From positions 372,001-436,000 of the forward strand of contig NZ_FOJT01000004.1 of assembly GCF_900111965.1 (NCBI RefSeq): a stretch of DNA of 64,000 nucleotides. The letters run 5' to 3'. Below, piece by piece: positions 54,952 to 62,154 of this stretch (positions are counted from its first letter, which is position 1; each line of letters begins with the position of its first letter). Under the pieces are notes generated by a model. The model worked only from the letters and a program-made list of their open reading frames with translations. It did not search any database and was not told the origin of the DNA. The DNA is from Flavobacterium swingsii (GTDB lineage Bacteria > Bacteroidota > Bacteroidia > Flavobacteriales > Flavobacteriaceae). The position numbers and the translations under genes are program-made.

Positions 54952-55617
54952 TTACATGAAATTTTTTTGATAATTCATTAGTATATTATTAAATTCTTCT
55001 TCTTGTTCTAAAGTAAACTTTTTGTTCTCTTTTTCTGCTATTAAAGCAATAACATGGCTAGGTATTACTTCGGTTTTCTTTAATACCATTGAGATTTTTG
55101 CTAATAGAAATAAAATATTTATATCTTTTTCATATAGTAGATTTGCAAAAGAAAGAATTTTATACCCTTCATCTAGATTTCCAATATTGATTTGTTCAGT
55201 TGCATCAAACAAAGCTTTATCACTTGGTTTCATCTCTACTTTTTTGATTTCACTTTTACCAAAAGGTTCGTGTTCTTGAGGAGAAAAGACATTTGCAGAA
55301 ATATCTTTATAATTTTCATTGAAATATAAGATTGTTTTAAATTTTAAATTTTCAAATTTTAGAAAATCAATTTCCCATTTCTCTTTTTGCTTAATGAATT
55401 CATTTAGTTTGTCAAAAAAACCATTTATTGCATATTCTATAACCTCATTGCTTGTGTATGAGAAATGTGTTTTATAACTAAAGAATTTCCATTCCTTGAA
55501 TTCAAATAAATAACTTTTGTTATTAGTTTTATGAATGAAAATATGTAGTAGAGAACTCATTTTTATTTGCCAACTTTCAGAATTGAATTGATTTTTGTCT
55601 GTAATTTTTATTATCAT
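54952..55617 (-). CDS. Cassette protein of unknown function
   Basis: This is a 221-residue, Lys/Glu/Phe-rich cytoplasmic protein. The N-terminal half (1-105) is strand-rich with aromatic residues, the C-terminal half (about 125-221) looks helical and TPR-like. No family is recognised. It lies 24 bp downstream of the transglutaminase-like gene and 13 bp from the GTT core of site 3. A short AACGTTTTTAGTT sequence upstream (55625-55637) could be a collapsed attC, but this is weak. Confidence 0.65.
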   Translation of the reverse strand: MIIKITDKNQFNSESWQIKMSSLLHIFIHKTNNKSYLFEFKEWKFFSYKTHFSYTSNEVIEYAINGFFDKLNEFIKQKEKWEIDFLKFENLKFKTILYFNENYKDISANVFSPQEHEPFGKSEIKKVEMKPSDKALFDATEQINIGNLDEGYKILSFANLLYEKDINILFLLAKISMVLKKTEVIPSHVIALIAEKENKKFTLEQEEEFNNILMNYQKNFM

Positions 55618-55641
55618 TTTTCATAACGTTTTTAGTTAATA

Positions 55642-56808
55642 CTAAATTCTAGAAACCATACTATAAACAGCAACAGTTTCATAACCACCTTTTCTGTATC
55701 GTTTAACACAAATTTGAATTTTCTTTCCTTTTGGTTTGTGTTTTATAGAATATACGCTGTCTTTTTTAGTGAATTTAAGCCATTTGTTATTATCTATCAA
55801 TACTATTTCATGAGCATAAAGGGATTTAATCTGAAAATTTAAAGTGTCTGTTTTAATTAGGTTTTTGGTGTAAGGTAAATTGATGAATTTTAAAGATGGG
55901 TCAGAGGTTGAATATGTTGGGACAAATTTAGTGAAATTGTTGTCTATTGCTTCTTCAAATATTTTGTTTGAATCATAACCAATTTTAAAAAAATCACTCA
56001 TTAACCAGGGCATTGTTTCATATTTTTCTAAAGTAATTAATTTACCTGTTTTTTGCCATTTCTCTTCTTCTGGGAAATGAGAAAAAATAAACTCTTTTGG
56101 ATTTACGTCAAACCAATAGGAATCAAATTTTTTCACAGAAACTAACTTCCCTTTTCTTGTTATCGCGGGTCCTTCACTCCAAGTAACATCGAATAATTTC
56201 CATTTTTTTTCTATTTTAACTGCATTCCAAGCATGGTCAACTTTTTTGAATTTGTCTCCAATTTTATAACCATATCCTTTTGCGTACCCTGTTACTTTTT
56301 CAGCTTCAAGACCAGCTTCAACACACATTGATTTGAATAAACTACTAAAATCATCGCAAACTCCTTTTCTGTATTTTAAAATATTTGCATCTGAATAAGC
56401 TTTATATTTTCCTGTGTTATAAGCATAATCATCATAGTTTATGTTTTTGGTAATCCAAACGAAAATGAGGCGTGTTTTCTCTAAATCAGTTTTGGCCGGA
56501 GCAATTAAATATTGAGTCAATGTTTTAATGTCTTTTTCGTATTCTTTTGGAGTATTTCTTGCGTAGGTGTCAAGAATATAAAATTTGTCTGGTTTTACAA
56601 CTACTGGAATTGTTTTTTTAACTGAAATTGTAGATTTCTTTTTGGGAATAGATTTCTTTTTCGGATTTAAAATTCGGTCAACAACATCACTATTTTTATA
56701 TTCCTGAAAAATTTCAATAGTACTGCTAGAAAAAACATCTTTTGAGTAACTAAAAGTTGAGATTAAAACTAATATTATGGAAAATTTAAATGTTATTAGT
56801 TTACTCAT
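55642..56808 (-). CDS. Secreted transglutaminase-like protein
   Basis: This is a 388-residue exported protein with a signal peptide (1-22). The transglutaminase-like core (about 95-215) has the cysteine in KGVCDDFSSL, the histidine in VDHAWNAV and the aspartate in LFDVTWSEG, so the Cys-His-Asp triad is complete. Members may be peptidases or cross-linking enzymes. The C-terminal 120 residues are strand-rich. It belongs to the multi-gene cassette that runs from 54936 to 57285. The substrate is unknown. Confidence 0.85.
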   Translation of the reverse strand: MSKLITFKFSIILVLISTFSYSKDVFSSSTIEIFQEYKNSDVVDRILNPKKKSIPKKKSTISVKKTIPVVVKPDKFYILDTYARNTPKEYEKDIKTLTQYLIAPAKTDLEKTRLIFVWITKNINYDDYAYNTGKYKAYSDANILKYRKGVCDDFSSLFKSMCVEAGLEAEKVTGYAKGYGYKIGDKFKKVDHAWNAVKIEKKWKLFDVTWSEGPAITRKGKLVSVKKFDSYWFDVNPKEFIFSHFPEEEKWQKTGKLITLEKYETMPWLMSDFFKIGYDSNKIFEEAIDNNFTKFVPTYSTSDPSLKFINLPYTKNLIKTDTLNFQIKSLYAHEIVLIDNNKWLKFTKKDSVYSIKHKPKGKKIQICVKRYRKGGYETVAVYSMVSRI

Positions 56809-56831
56809 AATTAAGAATGTTTAATATTACT

Positions 56832-56840
56832 GTTGTGTGC
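56832..56840 (-). repeat. Extra GTTGTGTGC core copy inside a cassette
   Basis: The same 9-mer as the cassette arm at 54936-54944, and the complement of the arm at 57277-57285. No attC body is attached on the left, where the ATG of the transglutaminase-like gene follows after about 23 bp. It suggests an internal site lost by deletion. Confidence 0.5.
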
Positions 56841-56843
56841 AGA

Positions 56844-57248
56844 TTATTCTTTTAAATCATTACTCATTTCGAACTGAAAAATTACACCTTGCTTTTTTTC
56901 TGCAAGCATGAACATAAATAGGCTGTTTTCCAATTGATTTAATACATAATAATTGACGTTACTACTGTCTTTCATATACCACATTCCATTTGGCTGTTTG
57001 CTAACAAATGATAGCCTTTTTGCTACACGCTCAAATTCATTGGTTGTATATAAGATTTCAATACTTTTCAGAAATTGGTCATAAATAATTTCAACATCTC
57101 TAGCCCATGGTTTTATAAATGAATTACTAGAAGCATCTGTGACCCTGACGTAGCAGTAATTAAAATTATAGGTTTTAATATCCTGTTTTGTTTGTCCTTT
57201 AACGTTGTAACACAGAAAAAGAAAAGTTATCAAAATTATTCTTGTCAT
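56844..57248 (-). CDS. Small secreted cassette protein
   Basis: This is a 134-residue exported protein of unknown function with a signal peptide (MTRIILITFLFLCYNVKGQ). The ATG at 57248 is preferred over the frame beginning at 57284 because the latter starts inside the cassette core and destroys the signal. It lies 35 bp from the cassette core at 57283-57285. A second GTTGTGTGC core copy lies just past its stop (56832). Confidence 0.65.
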   Translation of the reverse strand: MTRIILITFLFLCYNVKGQTKQDIKTYNFNYCYVRVTDASSNSFIKPWARDVEIIYDQFLKSIEILYTTNEFERVAKRLSFVSKQPNGMWYMKDSSNVNYYVLNQLENSLFMFMLAEKKQGVIFQFEMSNDLKE

Positions 57249-57261
57249 ATTTTTACGATTT

Positions 57262-57275
57262 TGTTCGGTTAAACT
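57262..57275 (-). promoter_or_regulatory. Shared leader motif AGTTTnACCGAACA (copy 1)
   Basis: On the minus strand AGTTTAACCGAACA lies at a fixed distance of about 10 bp from the GTT core. The same motif, with one substitution, lies at the same distance in the cassette at 61902-61915. Confidence 0.5.
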
Positions 57276-57282
57276 AGCACAC

Positions 57283-57408
57283 AACGTTCCGCGGCTTGGC
57301 GCAGTAGCGGCTTCGTGAACGATTATTTTCTTGCTAATATAAGATTTTCCAGCGGAAAATCGAACGTGATGCTTATTGTAAATTTAGCTATTGAGCCAAA
57401 CCGTTGTT
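57283..57408 (-). repeat. attC-like site 5, type B (126 bp)
   Basis: It starts AAC-GTTCCGC-GGCTTGGCGCAGTAGC and ends GCTATTGAGCCAAACCG-TT-GTT. The L arms pair with a longer left spacer. GTAAATTTAGCTA at 57378-57390 is shared with site 3. Outer arms are GCACACAAC and GTTAGCGG. Confidence 0.65.
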
Positions 57409-57418
57409 AGCGGTAGTA

Positions 57419-57490
57419 TTATTTGACTCGCTCATATGTTTTTGTTTCATTACCACAAACAGTCTCCCATTCTGAGCCATCTTTAAATTC
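57419..57490 (-). pseudogene. 3' remnant of a cassette gene
   Basis: On the minus strand 23 codons (EFKDGSEWETVCGNETKTYE...RVK stop) are open up to a scar at about 57490, where sequence switches into half an attC-like site; the next codons contain a stop. The 5' part of this gene is gone. The stop lies 11 bp from site 5. Confidence 0.6.
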
Positions 57491-57492
57491 AA

Positions 57493-57523
57493 CCTAATGC
57501 CCAAATCTCGTGTAACGGCTGTT
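57493..57523 (-). repeat. Half attC-like site 6 (right half only)
   Basis: CCTAATGCCCAAATCTCGTG...GGCTGTT matches the right half of type A sites. The left half is missing, fused to the gene remnant, so this site cannot fold normally. Confidence 0.65.
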
Positions 57524-57531
57524 GGCGGTAG

Positions 57532-57930
57532 TTATTTTGTTATTATTTGATCATTTTCCCCACTCCAAGAAAGAATTTTATAATTTACATTTGGCTCTTT
57601 TTCAATTTTTGTTATGTCATTAGTCAAAGTGGTTTCATACCAATTTCCATTCTTATTTGCAATGACCCAAAATATTTCTTCATTAGTAATTTTTTCAATT
57701 AACATTTCAAGTTCATCAATATTATCAACTGAATATGACGAATTTGGAATATGATTTTGAATCCATATTGAATTATCTTCTGTAGTTCTTATTGCAATTC
57801 CGCCAATTTCGGCTGTATTTGAATTTTTACAATGAATCAATAAAAAATCATCATCAGTTTCATCTTCAAAATTCAAACTTGGAAATTTAAGAAGAATCTC
57901 AATATAAATATTTTTTGAAAAATTGTTCAT
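57532..57930 (-). CDS. Cassette protein of unknown function
   Basis: This is a 132-residue, acidic cytoplasmic protein. The sequence alternates short strands with acidic loops, with GNWYETT near 94-100. The general look is that of small immunity-type proteins, but no family is recognised. The ATG lies 27 bp inside the cassette core and the stop 9 bp from the other core. Arms: GTTGGCGGTA (57521) and TACCGCCAAC (57951). Confidence 0.65.
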   Translation of the reverse strand: MNNFSKNIYIEILLKFPSLNFEDETDDDFLLIHCKNSNTAEIGGIAIRTTEDNSIWIQNHIPNSSYSVDNIDELEMLIEKITNEEIFWVIANKNGNWYETTLTNDITKIEKEPNVNYKILSWSGENDQIITK

Positions 57931-57957
57931 TTTTATGTCTGTTGTATAATTACCGCC

Positions 57958-58081
57958 AACGTTCTCGCGCTACAAGCAGTTTGGGATTAAGGAAGCCAAA
58001 TCTTCGGATAAACACAAATCTTCCAAATACAAACCAATTTTTCCATTAAGCCAAATGCCCAAATTGCTTGTAGCGTGTGTT
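57958..58081 (-). repeat. attC-like site 7, type A (124 bp)
   Basis: It starts AAC-GTTCTCG-CGCTACAAGC-AGTTTGGG and ends CCCAAATT-GCTTGTAGCG-TGT-GTT. The 10-bp L box is a perfect match and the spacer is 7 nt on the left and 3 nt on the right. Confidence 0.8.
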
Positions 58082-58102
58082 GGCAGTAGTACCTATCGGT
58101 TT

Positions 58103-59503
58103 CTATTTCAGATAAATTTCATTTTTTACATAAGTATTGTTCAGCCAAAAACAATGTTTAGTGTATTCATTTTGCTTTGTTAATTTGTCTTTTTTCGGCA
58201 GTTCAAAAGTGTCGGAAGAATCTTTTGCGTGAGGACGAACGTGAGAAACAGAACTAAATTTCTTGCTAGGAAAATTCGTGAAACGAATTTCCTTGCCATT
58301 TTTGTTAGTTTTTATTTCTTTTACAATTTCGCCTTTCGCAACAATTTCTTTTGTTTTTGTCCAAACTTTTTCGGCTTCTAATATGTCAAGATATGGCATA
58401 TTCCAAAATTTAACTTTCTTCAAAACAAGTTTTTTGTTTTCGAATTGAAAGAATACAAAAAGGAATTTATGTTCTAAAACATCTTTGAAATCAGATTCTT
58501 CCCAATCTTCATTTACAATTTCTTCGTATTTAAAATTTGGAAATGAAATATCTTCTTTTGGTAAATCATTTTCTTTTAAACGAACTGTTTTTACAATAAT
58601 TTCTGCTTTTTCAAATTCTTCAATTTCTTTATCAAGTTCAATTCCGAGAATTGCTTTTGTTAAATTTGCGTAAAAACTTTTAGCTTTTGTATTGATTTTG
58701 ATTTTCAGAGTTTTTATAATTTCTTCTTCCGTTTTTCCATAAAACGGTTTAAATTTAGAAATTACAATTTCTTCAATGGTTTGTTTTTTAGCAACTTGAA
58801 CGTTTGGAATTAACTTTCCATAAATTTCTTTGCTTTCATTTGCAATCGAGGCAATTATATGATTTACATAACCTTGCTTAAAAGAATAGGCTCTTTGTTT
58901 TGCTGGTATTTCTGAAAAAGGTTGTTTTCTAACCGACAAAGCATTTGCGCCTTTGGTGCAAGCTCCAAGATAAAAAGTGTCGCCTTCTGAAAGTTCGTGT
59001 GCTTTTCCTTCGGCTATTTTCTTTGTGATTAATTCCCAATCTTTCTTGATAATTTCTAAATCTGTGGATGGAAAACTCCATTCATCAACAAGTTTTATCA
59101 AATAGTCCAAAATATCAAAACCCGCTTGGTGTAAATAGAATATCAAAAGAATGCTTGCATTCTTTTTGACAAAATCACTATTTTCAAAATTCTGATTAAC
59201 AACATTAACGTAGTTAATGATGTTTAAAACTAATCGCTCTTTAGAGCGATATTCATTGTTTTTTAATTGTTTTAAAGGTGAAGATTTTAACTCCATTCCA
59301 ATTTGAGCAAAATCTGCTTCTGCTAATGAGTTTGGCTCATATCCAAAATAAAATTTCTCCAAAACTTGTCCAAAGTTTCCCTTTCCTGAATAGGAATGTT
59401 CTAAAATTTTTGCATCACAAACTTGTCTTAAAGATTTTCCTTTTAGTTTTTTTGCATACTCAATTATGGAGTTTTTATCGCTTGGATTATACGGTAACTT
59501 CAT
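58103..59503 (-). CDS. Type II restriction endonuclease, Sau3AI/MutH family
   Basis: This is a 466-residue endonuclease. The first domain has the Sau3AI/MutH pattern GKGNFGQVLEK...FGYEPNS and the catalytic D64...E71-x-K73 (ADFAQIGMELKSSP). The length (about 470-490) and two-domain layout match Sau3AI, which cuts before GATC, so GATC is the likely target. The start overlaps the methyltransferase stop by 17 bp. It is the last gene of the C-M-R operon carried by one cassette. Confidence 0.85.
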   Translation of the reverse strand: MKLPYNPSDKNSIIEYAKKLKGKSLRQVCDAKILEHSYSGKGNFGQVLEKFYFGYEPNSLAEADFAQIGMELKSSPLKQLKNNEYRSKERLVLNIINYVNVVNQNFENSDFVKKNASILLIFYLHQAGFDILDYLIKLVDEWSFPSTDLEIIKKDWELITKKIAEGKAHELSEGDTFYLGACTKGANALSVRKQPFSEIPAKQRAYSFKQGYVNHIIASIANESKEIYGKLIPNVQVAKKQTIEEIVISKFKPFYGKTEEEIIKTLKIKINTKAKSFYANLTKAILGIELDKEIEEFEKAEIIVKTVRLKENDLPKEDISFPNFKYEEIVNEDWEESDFKDVLEHKFLFVFFQFENKKLVLKKVKFWNMPYLDILEAEKVWTKTKEIVAKGEIVKEIKTNKNGKEIRFTNFPSKKFSSVSHVRPHAKDSSDTFELPKKDKLTKQNEYTKHCFWLNNTYVKNEIYLK

Positions 59504-60773
59504 TATTTATTTTTTGGTTTAATGCGACACCTATTTTTTCTATAACTCCAACAACCAATGCGTTACCCATAAAAAAAGCACGTTTTGTGTCTGTTACTCC
59601 GTCAAATTTTGTGTGATTATCTGGAAACATATTTAATCTCTCCAATTCAACTGGCGATAATCTACGGTAACCTTTTTCAACTTTTATAACGTGTTTAAAT
59701 CTAGATGCGGATTTTCCGCCTTCGCCCGTTATTATTGTTCTTGATGGTTTATCTAATGAATCTGGAAAAATCATTCCGCCTTCACTATAATTGTACTCAA
59801 AACCTTGTGCGTTTTTGCGCATTTCCTTTTTTGCACCTTTTAGATAAAACCATTTGTCTAATTCTTCTTCTTTTATGTAGAATTCCTCGGTTACTTCTCC
59901 GTTTTGAATTATGTCTTTTAAGATTGTGAATTTGTCTTCGTAACTTGGTTTTGTTTTGATTGTCGTAACAATTCCATCAATCATTATTCCCGTATTTTCA
60001 AACATTCCTTTTTTGCCGTTTTTGTTGAAATTTTCTGAAATATCAACAATATCTCCTTTGAGTTTAAATTCGTTTGGGAATAAAATATCATCGGATTGAA
60101 CAGGAAAAGCGTTTGCTAAAGTTCCATCTTTTAGAATCCAATCTTTTGAAGTTGTTTCTTTTATTTCGTTATAAATCGTAGAATCTTTTAAATAAGCCAA
60201 AATGAAAATTCTTTTTCTTCGCTGTGGCATTCCATATTCTGATGCGTTTACAACTCGCCATTCAACGGCATAACCCAAGTCGTTTAGACTTTTTAGAATT
60301 ATTGCAAAATCTCTTCCTCGTTGTCCTGATGGCGAAATCAAAAGTCTATCCACGTTTTCAAGAAACAAATATTTTGTTTTGTTTTCTTTTTCGCTCAAAA
60401 TTTTGTGAATGCTCCACCATAAAACGCCTTTTTTTCCAATTAATCCTTTGGAATTTTTTAGCGTTGTCGCAACCGAATAATCTTGGCAAGGAAAACCGCC
60501 AACTAATAAATCGTGATCAGGAATTTCAGTAACTTCTACGGTTGAAATGTCTTGATTGCAATGACTTTTTTTGTCCCAACGAGTTTCATAAACCATTGAT
60601 GCGTGTTGCACTTTGGTTGACGGTTCCCACTGATTACTCCAAACTACTTCGTAAGGACTTTCGAAATTTTCTTTATAATTTGATGATGCAGATTTGTTAT
60701 TCCATCCTTCTAAACCAAGTCTAAAACCACCAACTCCTGCAAACAATTCGACTACTTTTATTTTATTTTCCAT
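59487..60773 (-). CDS. DNA (cytosine-5) methyltransferase
   Basis: This 428-residue m5C methyltransferase protects DNA from the partner endonuclease. The conserved motifs are in standard order: FAGVGGF (11-17), catalytic PCQ (Cys96 in GGFPCQDYS), ENV (139-141), QRRKR (184-188) and the C-terminal GNALVVGV. The target-recognition region lies between about 230 and 350. M.Sau3AI is also a cytosine-5 enzyme, fitting the partner. The start overlaps the regulator gene by 11 bp. Confidence 0.93.
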   Translation of the reverse strand: MENKIKVVELFAGVGGFRLGLEGWNNKSASSNYKENFESPYEVVWSNQWEPSTKVQHASMVYETRWDKKSHCNQDISTVEVTEIPDHDLLVGGFPCQDYSVATTLKNSKGLIGKKGVLWWSIHKILSEKENKTKYLFLENVDRLLISPSGQRGRDFAIILKSLNDLGYAVEWRVVNASEYGMPQRRKRIFILAYLKDSTIYNEIKETTSKDWILKDGTLANAFPVQSDDILFPNEFKLKGDIVDISENFNKNGKKGMFENTGIMIDGIVTTIKTKPSYEDKFTILKDIIQNGEVTEEFYIKEEELDKWFYLKGAKKEMRKNAQGFEYNYSEGGMIFPDSLDKPSRTIITGEGGKSASRFKHVIKVEKGYRRLSPVELERLNMFPDNHTKFDGVTDTKRAFFMGNALVVGVIEKIGVALNQKINNEVTV

Positions 60774-61071
60774 TGTGAATAGTTTTTAGGTATAATGCTT
60801 TTTCTTCGGCTACTTTTAGAACTTCTCCAATATTTTCTTCATAGAGAATTGTATTAGCGATTTGATCGCTTAACCAACTTGTGATTAATTTATTTTTGTC
60901 TAAATCGTAAAATTCAGCAAATTTTTCAACTTGTTCTTTTGTTGGTTTTCTTTCTCCACGCTCAAATTTGCTTATAATCGCTTGATCAATTTCGAGTGCA
61001 GAAGCAACTTGTCTTAATAAAAGACCTTTGCTTTCTCTTTCAGTTTTTATAATATCTCCAAATGTTTCCAT
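60763..61071 (-). CDS. XRE-family HTH regulator of the R-M system
   Basis: This is a 102-residue helix-turn-helix protein. The HTH (about 8-62) has the LLLRQVASALEIDQAIISKFERGERKP pattern of XRE/Cro proteins (shortened here). It lies upstream of, and overlaps, the methyltransferase gene, the position of controller (C) proteins that time expression of restriction relative to methylation. The C-terminal 40 residues are helical. There are 112 bp between its ATG and the cassette core, room for a promoter and operator. Confidence 0.85.
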   Translation of the reverse strand: METFGDIIKTERESKGLLLRQVASALEIDQAIISKFERGERKPTKEQVEKFAEFYDLDKNKLITSWLSDQIANTILYEENIGEVLKVAEEKALYLKTIHNGK

Positions 61072-61183
61072 AAGACAAAATTTGTTTTGACAAAAATAGT
61101 CAAATTAATTTTAGAAACAATTTTTCAAGGATTTATTTTTTCAGATTTCTCGTTTTCTGCAGATTTTTGGGGGTATTACTGCC

Positions 61184-61308
61184 AACGTTCTGGTACTACA
61201 GCGGGTTTGGGACTAAATTAAGCCCATTCTTCGGATTTGCCAAATCATCCCAAATACAAAACCAACTCTCCATTAAGCCAATTGTCCAAATCCGTTGTAG
61301 TAGCTGTT
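61184..61308 (-). repeat. attC-like site 8, type A (125 bp)
   Basis: It starts AAC-GTTCTGG-TACTACAGCGG and ends CCGTTGTAGTA-GCT-GTT. Outer arms are TACTGCCAAC and GTTAGGCG. The loop carries GATTTG-C-CAAATC. Confidence 0.8.
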
Positions 61309-61324
61309 AGGCGTTCGGTTTTTA

Positions 61325-61864
61325 TTAATCATTATCTAAGAATAATTTCCAGTATTCAATATCCATCCAATTATTATCATTTTTAGTTTTATTTAAAAAC
61401 AATTCTAATTCAGTTTCTGAAATCGGATTTTTCTCTATTTTAACTGGATTTTGTCTGTTGATTGATAAAATCTTTAAATCGTTTAAGATTGATGAAAATT
61501 TTTCAATTGAAATTGCAATGTAATTTTCTTCCCATTGCCCATTATCGTGTTCAGAAATAAAAACTGGCAAGTTTGGATTTTTAATATCGACAAATATTGG
61601 GTCATCCATATTATCTGTTGCAATTACAATCCAATTCTTTTTCCAATCTCCATTACTATTTCCGACTAGCGATTTTCCATTTTCTGTTACGCTGTATCCA
61701 ATTTGTTCTTTTTCAATATTTTCTAATTTGAATATATTTATTTCGCTATAGCCAATTGAGACATCTTCTGCTTTTGAAATGAATTTTTTGAAATTTTCAT
61801 TCTCGAACAATACATTTAAATTTGGCTTTTCGTTGCTATTAAATAGTTTACTGAAAATATTCAT
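61325..61864 (-). CDS. Probable SUKH/SMI1-KNR4-fold cassette protein
   Basis: This is a 179-residue acidic cytoplasmic protein. The segment at about 57-123 (IVIATDNMDDPIFVDIKN, PVFISEHDNGQWEENYIA) resembles the conserved core of SUKH/SMI1-KNR4 proteins, many of which are immunity proteins in toxin systems. No toxin gene is adjacent. The stop lies 16 bp from site 8. Assignment is by pattern only. Confidence 0.5.
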   Translation of the reverse strand: MNIFSKLFNSNEKPNLNVLFENENFKKFISKAEDVSIGYSEINIFKLENIEKEQIGYSVTENGKSLVGNSNGDWKKNWIVIATDNMDDPIFVDIKNPNLPVFISEHDNGQWEENYIAISIEKFSSILNDLKILSINRQNPVKIEKNPISETELELFLNKTKNDNNWMDIEYWKLFLDND

Positions 61865-61901
61865 TTATTTTTCGTTTAAAATCAACATTCTTATTGCATT
61901 C

Positions 61902-61915
61902 TGTTCGGTCAAACT
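61902..61915 (-). promoter_or_regulatory. Shared leader motif AGTTTnACCGAACA (copy 2)
   Basis: On the minus strand AGTTTGACCGAACA lies about 10 bp inside the GTT core, as in the cassette at 57262-57275. The genes of the two cassettes are unrelated. Confidence 0.5.
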
Positions 61916-61922
61916 GACGCCT

Positions 61923-61993
61923 AACAGGCGGGCGCTTGACGAAGTCGCTTGAGATTTTTTCAAGCGTCGAGTTAGGCGAAGTGCCCGCCTGTT
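61923..61993 (-). repeat. attC-like site 9, short type (71 bp)
   Basis: AACAGGCGGGC and GCCCGCCTGTT are perfect complements at the ends. The loop has a further hairpin (CGCTTGA...TCAAGCG). Outer arms are CGCCTAAC and GTTAGG. Confidence 0.7.
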
Positions 61994-62024
61994 AGGTGAA
62001 ATGCTTTCGGGCATTTTGCCTAAC
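61991..62024. mobile_element. Gene-less mini-cassette (34 bp)
   Basis: GTTAGGTGAAATGC and GCATTTTGCCTAAC pair over 14 bp (two wobbles) around TTTCGG. It is bounded by attC-like sites and contains no gene. Confidence 0.6.
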
Positions 62025-62145
62025 GTTCCCGCGCTACAAGTAGTTTGGGACTAAATTAAGCCCATTCTTCGGATTTGCCAAATCTTCCAAATACAAAACC
62101 ATTTTTCCATTAAGCCTAATACCCAAATTGCTTGTAGCGTGTGTT
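62022..62145 (-). repeat. attC-like site 10, type A (124 bp)
   Basis: It starts AAC-GTTCCCG-CGCTACAAG-TAGTTTGGG and ends CCCAAATTG-CTTGTAGCG-TGT-GTT. The L box pairs with 7 nt of left spacer and 3 nt of right spacer. The right core GTTAGGC fits the classical GTTRRRY consensus. Confidence 0.8.
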
Positions 62146-62154
62146 AGGCGATGT

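Noticed and set aside
55625..55637. AACGTTTTTAGTT as a further attC-like site
   Set aside because: It has AAC and GTT ends but only 7 bp between them and no matching arms. It is mentioned as a possible scar but not counted as a site.
54150..62145. CRISPR array
   Set aside because: The repeats are 71-129 bp, differ from each other, are palindromic, and are separated by whole genes of variable size. No cas genes are present.
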